Under the pieces are notes generated by a model. It was not told the origin of the DNA. It was given only the letters and a program-made list of their open reading frames with translations, and did no database searches. Made by a program: the position numbers and the translations under genes. Shown one piece after another: positions 7,758 to 16,746 of a stretch of DNA of 53,761 bases (the first letter of the stretch is position 1; the number at the start of each line of letters is the position of its first letter). The stretch is from Clostridia bacterium (GTDB lineage Bacteria > Bacillota > Clostridia > Oscillospirales > QAMX01): contig JAFXIT010000007.1 in assembly GCA_017532825.1 (NCBI GenBank), positions 1 to 53,761 of the forward strand, in the 5' to 3' direction.

Positions 7758-8870
7758 TTAGTTTATTTTAAAGACCTTTGGGTCGGGCCACCAGCGCTTG
7801 TTATCACCGATGACACCGCCGATGTTCTCCGAGAGGACGACCTCTCTTGTGTTGCCGAGGTCGACGATGTTTTGCTGCTTTGAGCCGCAGTCCATGATGT
7901 TGCTTCGGATAATGATGCTCTGGACGTTTTTGTAGACGATACCGAATTCGGGGCTTATAACACCGCCGGGAGCATCGTCCTCACCGCAGCCGAAGGTATT
8001 TCCCGTGATGACCCAGTTTACGCAGTGGTCAAGGTATATGTGGCTGCTGTGATGGATGTCTTCAAAGCCATCACCGTGGGGCTTGCCGGAGCGACGGAAT
8101 ACGTTGCCTGTGACGGTGACGTTGAAGAGCATGGCGTTTTTACCGATGACCGCCTTGATGGCGGGGCCTCCGCTGCGGTCAAAGCAGTTGCCGGTGATGT
8201 TGATGGAGTCTCCGTTGGCCTCCGAGGCGAAGATAAATCCGCCGCCCCTGTTCCATTCGACACGGTTGCCGGTCATGGTCACGGAGGCAAGGCATTGACC
8301 GCTTCTGAATCCGCCGTTGCCGTTGCCGGAAAGCTGATTGTCAAGGACGAAGGCATCCCAGCCGTCCATATAAAGTCCTGCGCCTCGGTTTCCCATAAGC
8401 AGACAGTGACGGACTATATAGCACCACACCCGTGACAGATGCACACCGTCGCCGGTGAAGCTGCTTATACGGCAGTTGTCGATAGTGGGGGAGTCCTCCT
8501 TGCCGCCGCCGTTGTGGCGTTCCCATTCGAGCTTTACGCCGTGGACGTTGTTTCCAAGTCCTCTGCCGTTGAGGCAGATGTCCTTGATGGTGCATCCGAA
8601 GCCTCCCGTAATATCTACAAGGCAGTCGGCCTCGGGATCGTTGAGTAGGATGACCGAGCCGCGGTCGGCACTGTATACCCACGCCGCCATTCCCTGCAGG
8701 GTGACCCCTTCACCGAGGTGAAAGCTTCCCGAGCAGTATACTCCGGGAGGGACCATAATAACACCCTGGACCTCTGCGGCGGCGGCCGCCGCGGCACGTA
8801 TGGCTTCGGTGGAATCTGTTACACCGTCGCCGATTGCGCCGAATTCCGTAATGTCAAATACGTTTTTCAT
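7758..8870 (-). CDS. Right-handed parallel beta-helix protein (pectate lyase/GH28-like), copy 1
   Basis: 370 residues. The N-terminal FDITEFGAIGDGVTDST segment is typical of the pectate lyase-like/GH28-related beta-helix superfamily, followed by many repeats ending in NCRI, TGN and GN turns that form helix coils. There is no signal peptide, so it probably acts on imported sugars or is exported another way. It is a tandem duplicate of the next gene upstream (about three-quarters identical by eye) and the last gene of an operon with the second copy, the rlmL-like gene and trmL. The catalytic residues cannot be assigned, so lyase versus hydrolase versus non-catalytic is open. Confidence 0.8.
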   Translation of the reverse strand: MKNVFDITEFGAIGDGVTDSTEAIRAAAAAAAEVQGVIMVPPGVYCSGSFHLGEGVTLQGMAAWVYSADRGSVILLNDPEADCLVDITGGFGCTIKDICLNGRGLGNNVHGVKLEWERHNGGGKEDSPTIDNCRISSFTGDGVHLSRVWCYIVRHCLLMGNRGAGLYMDGWDAFVLDNQLSGNGNGGFRSGQCLASVTMTGNRVEWNRGGGFIFASEANGDSINITGNCFDRSGGPAIKAVIGKNAMLFNVTVTGNVFRRSGKPHGDGFEDIHHSSHIYLDHCVNWVITGNTFGCGEDDAPGGVISPEFGIVYKNVQSIIIRSNIMDCGSKQQNIVDLGNTREVVLSENIGGVIGDNKRWWPDPKVFKIN

Positions 8871-8906
8871 AAAATAGTCCTCCTTGTGTTATGTCGGGTG
8901 CATGTC

Positions 8907-10019
8907 TTAGGATATGTGCCAGAACTCGGATGAGGGCCACCAGCGCTTGTTTTCTCCAAGCGTGTTGCCGATATTCTCCGAGATAACGATGTCCTTGGTG
9001 TTGCCAAGGTCGATCGTATTTTGCTGTTTTGCACCGCTGTTCATAATGTTTTTGCTGATCATTATACTTTCACAGTTTCCGTATGCTATACCGAATTCCG
9101 GACGGATCATATTCGCCTCGGGGTCGTGATCTCCGCAGCAGAAGGTATTGCCGGTAATGACCCAGTTGATGCAGTGCTCAAGGTAGATATGACTACTGTA
9201 GTACGGATTTTCAAAGCCGTTGCCGTTGTGTTTGCCGGAACGGCGGAAGGTGTTGCCGGTGACGGTCACGTTAAAGAGCATAGCGGTATCACCGATGACA
9301 GCCTTGATGGCGGGGCCGCCACAGTCGTCAAAGAAGTTGCCGTTGATGTTTACCGAGTCACCGTTGCACTTGGAGGCAAATATAACTCCGCCGATACCGT
9401 TCCATTCGATGCGGTTGCCGGTCATGGTCACGGCCGCAAGGCACTGGCCGCACCTGATGCCGCCGCCTGCATTGGCGGCAAACCAGTTGTCGAGGATGAA
9501 GGCGTCCCAACCGTCCATATAGAGTCCCGCACCGGAGTTGGCGAATATCATGCAGTGGCGTACGGAGTAACACCAGACTCTTGAAAAGTGCAGGCCGTTG
9601 CCGGTAAAGTTGCCTATGCGGCAGTTGTCAACCGTCGGGGTGTCTTCTTCGCCGCCACCGTTGTGGCGTTCCCATTCGAGCTTTACGCCGTGGATGTTTT
9701 TTCCCAGACTTCTGCCATTGAGACAGATGTCCTTGATGGCACAGCCAAATCCGCCGGTGATGTCGACCAGACAGTCGGCTTCGGGGTCGTTAAGGACTAT
9801 GACCGAGCCACGGTCCGAACGGTAGGACCATGCCGCCATACCCTGCAGGGTAACGCCCTCACCAAGATGAAAGCTTCCCGAGCAGTATACACCGGGGGGT
9901 ACCATTATCACTCCGTGAACCTCTGCGGCGGCGGCCGCCGCGGCACGTATGGCTTCGGTAGAATCGGTCACACCGTCGCCTACCGCTCCGAATTCCGTAA
10001 TGTCAAATACGTTTTTCAT
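8907..10019 (-). CDS. Right-handed parallel beta-helix protein (pectate lyase/GH28-like), copy 2
   Basis: 370 residues, the same length as the downstream copy and alike throughout, with the same start (MKNVFDITEFGA) and end (ENKRWWP). Differences cluster in the predicted loops (for example WVYSADRGSV against WSYRSDRGSV, and the 'GNG' and 'HYC' turns), suggesting diverged binding surfaces. It overlaps the upstream rlmL-like gene by 4 bases (ATGA). The gap to copy 1 is only 36 bases. Both copies belong to the superfamily of glycan-acting parallel beta-helices, but the substrate is not visible. Confidence 0.8.
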   Translation of the reverse strand: MKNVFDITEFGAVGDGVTDSTEAIRAAAAAAAEVHGVIMVPPGVYCSGSFHLGEGVTLQGMAAWSYRSDRGSVIVLNDPEADCLVDITGGFGCAIKDICLNGRSLGKNIHGVKLEWERHNGGGEEDTPTVDNCRIGNFTGNGLHFSRVWCYSVRHCMIFANSGAGLYMDGWDAFILDNWFAANAGGGIRCGQCLAAVTMTGNRIEWNGIGGVIFASKCNGDSVNINGNFFDDCGGPAIKAVIGDTAMLFNVTVTGNTFRRSGKHNGNGFENPYYSSHIYLEHCINWVITGNTFCCGDHDPEANMIRPEFGIAYGNCESIMISKNIMNSGAKQQNTIDLGNTKDIVISENIGNTLGENKRWWPSSEFWHIS

Positions 10020-11125
10020 TTGGACAGGCCTCCTTTATAGTACATATAAAGATCGCACTTTATCATACCGTTGTAGAGCTTGCGTTTTTTGTCGGCACGG
10101 CGGCCGAAATGCTTTTCAAACTGCTCGTCGGGGCTGATGATATAGCTTCCCGTTTGGATGCGTTTTCCAAGCAGCTTGTAAAGCTCACGGGCTTGGTCTA
10201 CCTCGCCCAGCCTTTCGCCGTAGGGCGGGTTGGTGATGACGATGCCGCTTTGTGGCATATCCGCATTTGCAAGGTCGCAGCGTGTAAGGCGTATGCGCTC
10301 GGCAAAGCCCGCCCTTGCGGCGTTTTCCTTTGCTATACGTATGGCCTCGGGGTCGATGTCACTTCCGAATATCTCGCCCTCAAAGGGACCTATCTGCTCC
10401 TTTGCCTCACGGCGCAGTCGCAGGGTGGTCTGACGGTCAAAGCCGGCAAAGCTCTCAACTGCAAACCTCCTTGCAAGGCCGGGTGCGGTGTTGGATGCAA
10501 GCAGAGCCGCCTCGATAAGTATGGTACCCGAGCCGCACATCGGGTCGCAGAGCGGACGGTCGCCCCGCCTTTTTGAAAGGTAGACCATCGCCGCCGCAAG
10601 GGTCTCCCGTATGGGTGCGGCTGTGGCCTCGGTGCGGTAGCCCCGCTTGTAAAGCGGCGCACCGGTGGTGTCGATAGTCAACGAGCAGATATCGTTTAAT
10701 ATGTTGAAGGATAGCTGGTATTTCGCTCCGTCCTCGGGAAGGGAGGTGACAGCGTGAGACTTCATAAGACGGTCGGCGGCGGCCTTGTTTATGATGCGCT
10801 GACAGTCGGGGATGCTTGCAAGCTGAGAGCGTACCGAATGCCCCTTGACGGGGAAGGCGCCGTGGGGGTCGATGACCGACTCCAGAGGGCAGGCGCTGAC
10901 GCCCTGATAAAGCTCCTCAAAGGTGCGGGCGGGGAACTCGCCTATGAGTATACCGACCCTTTCGCCGCAGCGAAGCCAGAGGTTTGCCCTGACAGCCTCG
11001 TCAAGTCCGCCCGAAAACAGTACCCTGCCGTTTTCGGCCGAGACGTCGGCAAATTCCAACCGACGTAGCTCGTCGGCGACGATACCCTCAAGTCCGAAAA
11101 GGACGGGGACACAAAGTCTGAACAT
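10016..11125 (-). CDS. RlmL/YpsC-like 23S rRNA (guanine-N2) methyltransferase
   Basis: 369-residue class I RNA methyltransferase with an N-terminal THUMP-type RNA-binding region (about 1-160, LNILNDICSLTIDTTG) and a methyltransferase domain with the SAM motif DPMCGSGTILIEAALLA and the catalytic TNPPYGERLG. The NPPY motif fits N2-guanine methylation of rRNA (RlmL/RlmK-type, YpsC in Bacillus). The ATG at 11125 follows AAGGAGA; an upstream ATG at 11215 overlaps trmL. It sits between trmL (11 bases upstream) and the beta-helix pair. Confidence 0.88.
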   Translation of the reverse strand: MFRLCVPVLFGLEGIVADELRRLEFADVSAENGRVLFSGGLDEAVRANLWLRCGERVGILIGEFPARTFEELYQGVSACPLESVIDPHGAFPVKGHSVRSQLASIPDCQRIINKAAADRLMKSHAVTSLPEDGAKYQLSFNILNDICSLTIDTTGAPLYKRGYRTEATAAPIRETLAAAMVYLSKRRGDRPLCDPMCGSGTILIEAALLASNTAPGLARRFAVESFAGFDRQTTLRLRREAKEQIGPFEGEIFGSDIDPEAIRIAKENAARAGFAERIRLTRCDLANADMPQSGIVITNPPYGERLGEVDQARELYKLLGKRIQTGSYIISPDEQFEKHFGRRADKKRKLYNGMIKCDLYMYYKGGLSK

Positions 11126-11136
11126 CGGAAATCTCC

Positions 11137-11598
11137 TTAAATAAGATCTGGAAAGCCCTGCTGTCTGAGCGCTTCGTAGGCGACGACGGCAACGGCGTTC
11201 GAAAGGTTGAGACACCGTGCCTGGGATATCTGCGGGATGCGGACGGTGTCGGAGGAATATTTCTCAAGAAGTGAAGAAGGAAGACCTGCCGTCTCCTTGC
11301 CGAAAAGCAGGTGAACTCCGTCGGGATAGTCTGCCGAGGTGTGGCTGTGAAGCCCCTTGCTGGAGGCAAGGCGCATAACTGCACCCTCGTTTTTAGAGAG
11401 GTAGTCCTCAAGCGAATCATAATAGGTAATGTCCAAAAGATGCCAGTAATCCAGACCCGCACGCTTAAGCTTTGCGTCGTCTATCTTAAAGCCCATCGGG
11501 CCGACAAGATGAAGCCTTGAGCCCGTGACAGCACAGGTACGTGCTACGTTACCGGTATTCTGGGGTATTTGGGGCTCTACCAAAACGATATTGACCAC
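11137..11598 (-). CDS. trmL: tRNA (cytidine/uridine-34 2'-O)-methyltransferase TrmL
   Basis: 153-residue SPOUT-family enzyme that 2'-O-methylates the wobble base of certain leucine tRNAs. It has the N-terminal VEPQIPQNTGNVART motif, the central LLFGKETAGLP and C-terminal RCLNLSNAVAVVAYEALRQ motifs that form the SPOUT knot. The length is standard. The start is GTG (11596-11598) with AAAGGAGAT upstream. A -10 TATAAT-like element (11628-11633) lies 30 bases upstream, making this the first gene of the unit with the rlmL-like and beta-helix genes. Confidence 0.93.
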   Translation of the reverse strand: MVNIVLVEPQIPQNTGNVARTCAVTGSRLHLVGPMGFKIDDAKLKRAGLDYWHLLDITYYDSLEDYLSKNEGAVMRLASSKGLHSHTSADYPDGVHLLFGKETAGLPSSLLEKYSSDTVRIPQISQARCLNLSNAVAVVAYEALRQQGFPDLI

Positions 11599-11739
11599 GG
11601 CCTATCTCCTTTCGTGAAGATAGATACATTATATCAAAAAAACTGGCAAAAATATACACAAAAGAGTGTCTTTTCAAGGCCCTCTAATCCGTAATAATGC
11701 CGAAAGAAAATTCTGGGTAGTAAAAACTTAAATAAAGAG

Positions 11740-11768
11740 TTGATTTTTTTGCAAAAATGGTATATAAT
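11740..11768 (+). promoter_or_regulatory. pgk promoter
   Basis: TTGATT (11740-11745) and TATAAT (11763-11768) with a 17-base spacer, 35 bases before the pgk start. Upstream A/T tracts could help recruit polymerase to this highly expressed gene pair. Confidence 0.8.
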
Positions 11769-11803
11769 TCACTGGTATCAAAAATCTGGAAGGAGAAAAT
11801 AAA

Positions 11804-12997
11804 ATGACCTACAATAAGAAAAACGTAGAAAACATCTGCGTATCCGGCAAAAAAGTCCTTGTCCGTTGTGACTTTAACGTCCCTCAGGATGCTGATAAGA
11901 ACATAACCGACGACAAGAGGATCCGCGAATCCCTGCCCACTATAAAGTACCTCTCCGAAAACGGCGCAAAGGTCATCCTCTGCTCCCACCTCGGCCGTCC
12001 CAAGGGACAGTTCAACCTCAAGTACAGCCTCGCTCCTGTAGCCGAGAGACTCTCCAAGCTCCTGGGCAAGCCTGTTGCCTTTGCCACCGACGTCATCGGT
12101 GACGACGCCAAGGCCAAGGCCGCCGCTCTTAACGACGGCGAGATCCTCCTGCTTGAGAACGTCCGCTTCCACGCCGAAGAGGAGAAGAACGATCCCGCAT
12201 TTGCCAAGGCTCTTGCAGATCTCGCCGAGATCTACGTCAACGATGCCTTCGGTACCGCCCACCGTGCCCACGCCTCCACCGCAGGCGTAGCCGACTATCT
12301 GCCCGCAGTCTGCGGCTACCTCATCGGCAAGGAGATCGGCGTCATGGGTAAGGCCCTGAACGATCCCAAGCGTCCCTTCGTCGCCATCCTCGGCGGAGCA
12401 AAGGTCTCCGACAAGATCGGCGTTATCAATAACCTCCTTGAAAAGGTCGACACCCTCATCATCGGCGGCGGTATGGCCTACACCTTCGTCAAGGCCATGG
12501 GCGGCAACATCGGCACCTCCCTTTGCGAGGCCGACAAGCTTGACTATGCCAAGGAAATGATCGACAAGGCCGCTGCCAAGGGCGTCAACTTCCTTCTCCC
12601 CATCGACACCGTCATCGCCGACAAGTTCGATGCCAACGCCAATACCGATATCTGCCTGACCAAGAACATCCCCGACGATTGGATGGGTCTGGACATCGGT
12701 CCCAAGACCGTTGAATCCTTCTCCAACGCACTTAAGAACGCCGGTACCGTCGTATGGAACGGCCCGATGGGCGTTTTTGAGATGGAAGCCTTTGCCAAGG
12801 GCACCGAGTCCGTTGCCAAGGCCATTGCCGAAAGCGGCGCCATCTCCATCATCGGCGGCGGCGACAGCGCTGCTGCAGTCGAAAAGCTCGGCTATGCCGA
12901 CAAGATGACCCACATTTCCACCGGCGGCGGCGCCTCTCTGGAATTCCTGGAAGGCCTTGAGCTCCCCGGAATCGCCTGCCTGGCTGACAAAGAGTAA
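11804..12997 (+). CDS. pgk: Phosphoglycerate kinase
   Basis: 397 residues, typical for bacterial Pgk. It begins with the conserved [10 protein letters not shown] segment and contains [52 protein letters not shown], and the C-terminal [13 protein letters not shown] nucleotide-binding motif. It interconverts 1,3-bisphosphoglycerate and 3-phosphoglycerate. GGAAGGAG lies just before the ATG. Third codon positions are strongly C-ended (ATC, GCC, AAC), unlike nearby genes, as expected for very high expression. tpiA follows 12 bases downstream. Confidence 0.98.
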   Translation: MTYNKKNVENICVSGKKVLVRCDFNVPQDADKNITDDKRIRESLPTIKYLSENGAKVILCSHLGRPKGQFNLKYSLAPVAERLSKLLGKPVAFATDVIGDDAKAKAAALNDGEILLLENVRFHAEEEKNDPAFAKALADLAEIYVNDAFGTAHRAHASTAGVADYLPAVCGYLIGKEIGVMGKALNDPKRPFVAILGGAKVSDKIGVINNLLEKVDTLIIGGGMAYTFVKAMGGNIGTSLCEADKLDYAKEMIDKAAAKGVNFLLPIDTVIADKFDANANTDICLTKNIPDDWMGLDIGPKTVESFSNALKNAGTVVWNGPMGVFEMEAFAKGTESVAKAIAESGAISIIGGGDSAAAVEKLGYADKMTHISTGGGASLEFLEGLELPGIACLADKE

Positions 12998-13009
12998 GGA
13001 GAAGTCAAG

Positions 13010-13780
13010 ATGAACAGAAGATACCGTAAGACCATCATCGCCGGCAACTGGAAGATGAACAAGACTCCCAAGGAGGCCCGTGCCCTTGTTGAGGAGCTCC
13101 GCCCCCTTATCGCCAAGGCCAAGTGGTGCACCACCGTCCTTTGCGTTCCCTTCGTAGACATCAGCGCCGCCCTCAAGGCCACCCGTGCTACCAAGATAGC
13201 CATCGGTGCCCAGAACCTCTACTACGAGCCCGCAGGCGCCTACACCGGCGAGGTCTCTGCCTCCATGCTGGCTGAAATGGGCGTTAAGTACGTCATAGTC
13301 GGCCACAGCGAGCGCCGCGCTCTCTTCGGAGATACCGACGTTATCGTCAACAAGAAGGTCCACGCCGCCCTCAACGCCGGCCTCAAGCCCATCATCTGCG
13401 TTGGTGAGTCCCTTGAAGAGCGTGAGCAGGACGTTACCGCCGAGGTCATCCGCAAGCAGGTCAAGATCGCCCTTATGGGCGTCACCGCCGACCAGATCCG
13501 CAAGCTGGTCATCGCCTACGAGCCCATCTGGGCCATCGGCACCGGTAAGACCGCTACCGTCGAACAGGCCGGCGCAGTCTGCACCCTCATCCGTGACACC
13601 GTCAGAGAGCTCTTCGGCGCCCGTGCCGCACGTTCCCTGACCATCCAGTACGGCGGCTCCATGAACGAGAAAAACGCCGCTGCTCTTCTCGCAGAGCTCA
13701 ACATCGACGGCGGACTTATAGGCGGAGCTTCGCTCAAGCCCGAGTCCTTCAAGGCCATCGTTGACGCCGCAAACCAGTAA
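13010..13780 (+). CDS. tpiA: Triosephosphate isomerase
   Basis: 256-residue TIM barrel. The catalytic residues are present: K15 in AGNWKMNK, H99 in VGHSERR, and E171 in AYEPIWAIGTGK. The phosphate-gripper YGGSMNEKNA segment is also present. It shares the highly biased C-ending codons of pgk and lies 12 bases downstream of it. A strong terminator follows. Confidence 0.98.
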   Translation: MNRRYRKTIIAGNWKMNKTPKEARALVEELRPLIAKAKWCTTVLCVPFVDISAALKATRATKIAIGAQNLYYEPAGAYTGEVSASMLAEMGVKYVIVGHSERRALFGDTDVIVNKKVHAALNAGLKPIICVGESLEEREQDVTAEVIRKQVKIALMGVTADQIRKLVIAYEPIWAIGTGKTATVEQAGAVCTLIRDTVRELFGARAARSLTIQYGGSMNEKNAAALLAELNIDGGLIGGASLKPESFKAIVDAANQ

Positions 13781-13794
13781 GCAAAATGCAATGA

Positions 13795-13836
13795 GTCCCG
13801 TCCCTCCGTCCTTGCGAAGGGACGGGACATTTTTTC
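13795..13836 (+). terminator. Terminator of pgk-tpiA
   Basis: Perfect 11-bp stem GTCCCGTCCCT (13795-13805) / AGGGACGGGAC (13818-13828), then ATTTTTTC. Confidence 0.9.
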
Positions 13837-13869
13837 TCCCATATATCTCTACGCCCGAAAGGAGCTCGC

Positions 13870-15873
13870 ATGAGAAAGTTTTCCGAGGTCTCGGTATTGC
13901 ATCGGGACGCTATTGTTTCCTCGCAAGACCTCATATTTTACAGATCCGCCCCTAAAGCCCTTGAGACCGAGCTTGAGCTTCGCGGGAACACACCCCTGTC
14001 GCTCACGGTCTTAAACGAGGGTAGGCAGCTCCTGCCCGAGCTGTCGCTTCTGCGATTTGGTGACGGCAGGGTACAGATCGATCCGCAGGTGTTTTCAGAC
14101 TGTGAAGACAATACCTATGCCGTCGTTGTGATACGCTTTTCGCACGGTCAGTCCGCAAAGATCCCCGTGTTTATCGAAGCAAACGGGATACCGACCGAGC
14201 AAAGGTTGTTTCCCCTCGAAAATGAGGACGTTTCCTTTTATAATTTTCCCAACGGACGGTCGTTTGGCCCCTTCGAGGAGGACGGCAGTCTGCCGCTCCA
14301 CTACGACTTTACTGCGAAAAATTACGGTGAGACCGCACGTCTTAAGTTTAACCAACCCCGTCAGATAAATATTCCCAATGCAAAAAGCCTCCGGGTCACC
14401 ATTAAGGGTGACGGCTCATATCAGATGCTGTCAATAAAGTTCAATAACGGATACAACAGCGGTACATACTCCGAAAATAAGATAGTTATCGATTTTGACG
14501 ACGTCAGAACGGTCGATTTTGTACTCCCGACGGATGCAATACTCCCCCTGAACGTCAGTGACGTGGTGCGTGTCAGCTATACACCCGGCTGTAAGAGCAG
14601 AAGCGGCAGTCTCATCCTTTACGACGTGACGGTAACCTCAAAGGCGCCAAAGGAGTTTGTATACTCGCCGCCTCCGAGCTTTCCTCTTTTTCCCCGATAC
14701 GAGCGCCCCGAGCTTCCGCTCGGAAGGTCTGCCTTCGTAACGGGTACACCCTCCCGTGTCATTCGGACGGTGACGGAAGACCCTGCACACTCGGCGGCCT
14801 TTTCCTGCGCTGTTTCGGAGGGTGAATACGCCCTTGAATACCGTGTTGCGGGTACGGAGGAATATACCCTTGTAAAGCCCGTCTGTGAGGATGGCTTTGA
14901 GGAAGAGGGAAAGACGAGAGTTCCGATCCGTTACCACAAGTTTTATCTCTTCGGCCTTCAGGCCGATACCGAGTACGAATATCGTATCGGTGAGGAGGTG
15001 GGCGGTACCTTCCGTACCTTCCCCGAGGCTCCGCAGGAATTTTGCGCTATGTTCCTTGCGGATGCACAGCTGGGCAGCGATCTGGAATATTACGGTCGCT
15101 ACCGCCGTGTTATAGAACGTGAGATAGATATGACCTCCGAGCCGAGGTTTATAATGACACTTGGCGATATGGTCAAGGACTGCTACGGCTGCGCGGAATT
15201 TTCACGCCTTTGCGAAGCGGCAGGGGAGTATTTCCGCGAGATACCCATTGCCCCTACGATAGGAAACCACGAGCGTGATGTAAACCGAGGGTTTGCGGAG
15301 TATCTGCGAAGATTTGCCCTCCCCGAGGGTGCAGAGTCAAAACACGGCGGCAAGGATTACGCATTCACCGTGGGTGATTACACCTTCTTCTCGGTAAACG
15401 CCGTTTGCACACCTCTTGATAAGGACAATCTTGCGGGGCTGGAGCGGGAGCTTAAGGAGTGTACCTCCAGGTGGAAGATAGTTTTCCTTCACTGTTCTCC
15501 CTATACCGGACAGGGCTCGGTAGATCACTACCGCACCGATCTTGCACCGATACTTGAGAGGGGCGGGGTGGACGTCGTGTTTTCGGGACACGCCCACATC
15601 TACGTCAGAGCGTCGGTATGGGAGGACAAGTCAGTCGCTCCCGAGGATGGAATCGCCTACTTTACCATGGGCTCGACCGGCCGCAGACTGTTCTTAAACG
15701 ACCGCCGATTCTGGCAGGACTACGTCTGGGGCGACAACGAGGACGAGCGCACTGCACCCGACGGTATGTCGGATCAGACCTGCGCCGTGGCACGCTTTAC
15801 CCCCGATATGATAGAGCTCACCGTCGAGACCATTTCGGGCAAGGACGTAGACCGTGTGGTAATAAGGAAATAG
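13870..15873 (+). CDS. Metallophosphoesterase with N-terminal beta-sandwich domains
   Basis: 667 residues. The C-terminal third is a purple acid phosphatase-like metallophosphoesterase: LADAQLG (about 397), LGDMVKD (about 431), IGNHERD (about 466), LHCSPY and FSGHAH (about 574). The N-terminal 380 residues look like beta-sandwich/fibronectin-like domains (for example YALEYRVAGTEEYTL), typical of these enzymes. There is no signal peptide or sortase motif, so the compartment is uncertain. AAAGGAG precedes the ATG. Substrate is unknown; nucleotides and phosphosugars are options. Confidence 0.8.
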   Translation: MRKFSEVSVLHRDAIVSSQDLIFYRSAPKALETELELRGNTPLSLTVLNEGRQLLPELSLLRFGDGRVQIDPQVFSDCEDNTYAVVVIRFSHGQSAKIPVFIEANGIPTEQRLFPLENEDVSFYNFPNGRSFGPFEEDGSLPLHYDFTAKNYGETARLKFNQPRQINIPNAKSLRVTIKGDGSYQMLSIKFNNGYNSGTYSENKIVIDFDDVRTVDFVLPTDAILPLNVSDVVRVSYTPGCKSRSGSLILYDVTVTSKAPKEFVYSPPPSFPLFPRYERPELPLGRSAFVTGTPSRVIRTVTEDPAHSAAFSCAVSEGEYALEYRVAGTEEYTLVKPVCEDGFEEEGKTRVPIRYHKFYLFGLQADTEYEYRIGEEVGGTFRTFPEAPQEFCAMFLADAQLGSDLEYYGRYRRVIEREIDMTSEPRFIMTLGDMVKDCYGCAEFSRLCEAAGEYFREIPIAPTIGNHERDVNRGFAEYLRRFALPEGAESKHGGKDYAFTVGDYTFFSVNAVCTPLDKDNLAGLERELKECTSRWKIVFLHCSPYTGQGSVDHYRTDLAPILERGGVDVVFSGHAHIYVRASVWEDKSVAPEDGIAYFTMGSTGRRLFLNDRRFWQDYVWGDNEDERTAPDGMSDQTCAVARFTPDMIELTVETISGKDVDRVVIRK

Positions 15874-15879
15874 TGCTAA

Positions 15880-15916
15880 AAAACACGGATGTGAGATATT
15901 CTTACATCCGTGTTTT
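15880..15916. terminator. Bidirectional terminator between the metallophosphoesterase and XRE genes
   Basis: Perfect 13-bp stem AAAACACGGATGT / ACATCCGTGTTTT with an 11-base loop, between converging genes. Confidence 0.88.
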
Positions 15917-15921
15917 GATAT

Positions 15922-16746
15922 CTACCCCAGAAAGGGCACCGTCCTGCAGTGAGCGGTATAGCTATATGAGCCCTTGTAGAAAAATTCGTGTGCCATGAGC
16001 ATAAGCGCAACGGTCATATGCTTTGGATTTGAAAAGTAAAGAGTGCGCCGCTCGCCGTTGAGCTCAAGCTCCTTTTTGCTTGCAAGGTCGAGCTCGAGAA
16101 GCTCCTGCATTACCTTTTCCAGCCTGTCTCCGTCGATCCCGCAGACGCTCGCAAGCAGCTCTGCCTCAAAGACGTAGTCCGGTCGGTTTCGGTGGATAAA
16201 TATTACCGCACGCATAGTATCGGGGCTGGAGAGAAGCAAAAAGAGCTTTCGAGCCTCTTCTCCGTCACCGATGACCTCGCCAAAGCAGTTTTCGTATTGC
16301 GGAAACAAGGCGAAAAAGGGTGCTTGGCCGTTTGAAACGTGGGTAAAGCCGTTATCATCCAAAACGTAAGACGAGCTGAGGCACTGCTTGAGCTCGTCGG
16401 GATCGTACAGGGTGTCCGGTTCGTCTGCGTGGCCGAAATATCCTTTTTCGATCTGCCAACAGATCTCTCGTGCAAGATGGAGCCGGTCTTTTCCTTTGGA
16501 ATTACCTATCAGCCTTGTGATACGGGAGGAGACGTCTGCCATTGTAACCTTTCTGTTGTCAAATAGGGTATCAAGGGAGGCGTCGAGAACCTGTGCAAGG
16601 GGAGTCAGAAGTGCTCCGTCGGGATAGGTGTCGCTGTTTTCCCACTTGGACACGGCTTGCGCCGAAACACCGAGCTTGAGTGCTAACTGCTCTTGCGTCA
16701 GCCCCTTTTCAAGACGCAACTTTTTTATGTTCTGCGACAGACTCAT
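15922..16746 (-). CDS. XRE-family regulator, second gene of a tandem pair
   Basis: 274 residues: N-terminal Cro/CI-type helix-turn-helix (about 5-60, LTQEQLALKLGVSAQAVSKWE) and a C-terminal region of about 200 residues. The C-terminal part (IFIHRNRPDYVFEAELLASVCGID, then ELELDLASKK and RRTLYFSNP) resembles a winged-helix fold, and the same order of elements occurs in the upstream paralog. The start overlaps the upstream gene by 4 bases. The regulated genes are unknown. Confidence 0.85.
   Translation of the reverse strand: MSLSQNIKKLRLEKGLTQEQLALKLGVSAQAVSKWENSDTYPDGALLTPLAQVLDASLDTLFDNRKVTMADVSSRITRLIGNSKGKDRLHLAREICWQIEKGYFGHADEPDTLYDPDELKQCLSSSYVLDDNGFTHVSNGQAPFFALFPQYENCFGEVIGDGEEARKLFLLLSSPDTMRAVIFIHRNRPDYVFEAELLASVCGIDGDRLEKVMQELLELDLASKKELELNGERRTLYFSNPKHMTVALMLMAHEFFYKGSYSYTAHCRTVPFLG

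Noticed and set aside
11684-13363. A long open frame on the minus strand across pgk and tpiA
   Set aside because: It is antisense to two unmistakable enzymes and results from their strong C-ended codon bias; the translation is low-complexity Gly/Val/Leu-rich.
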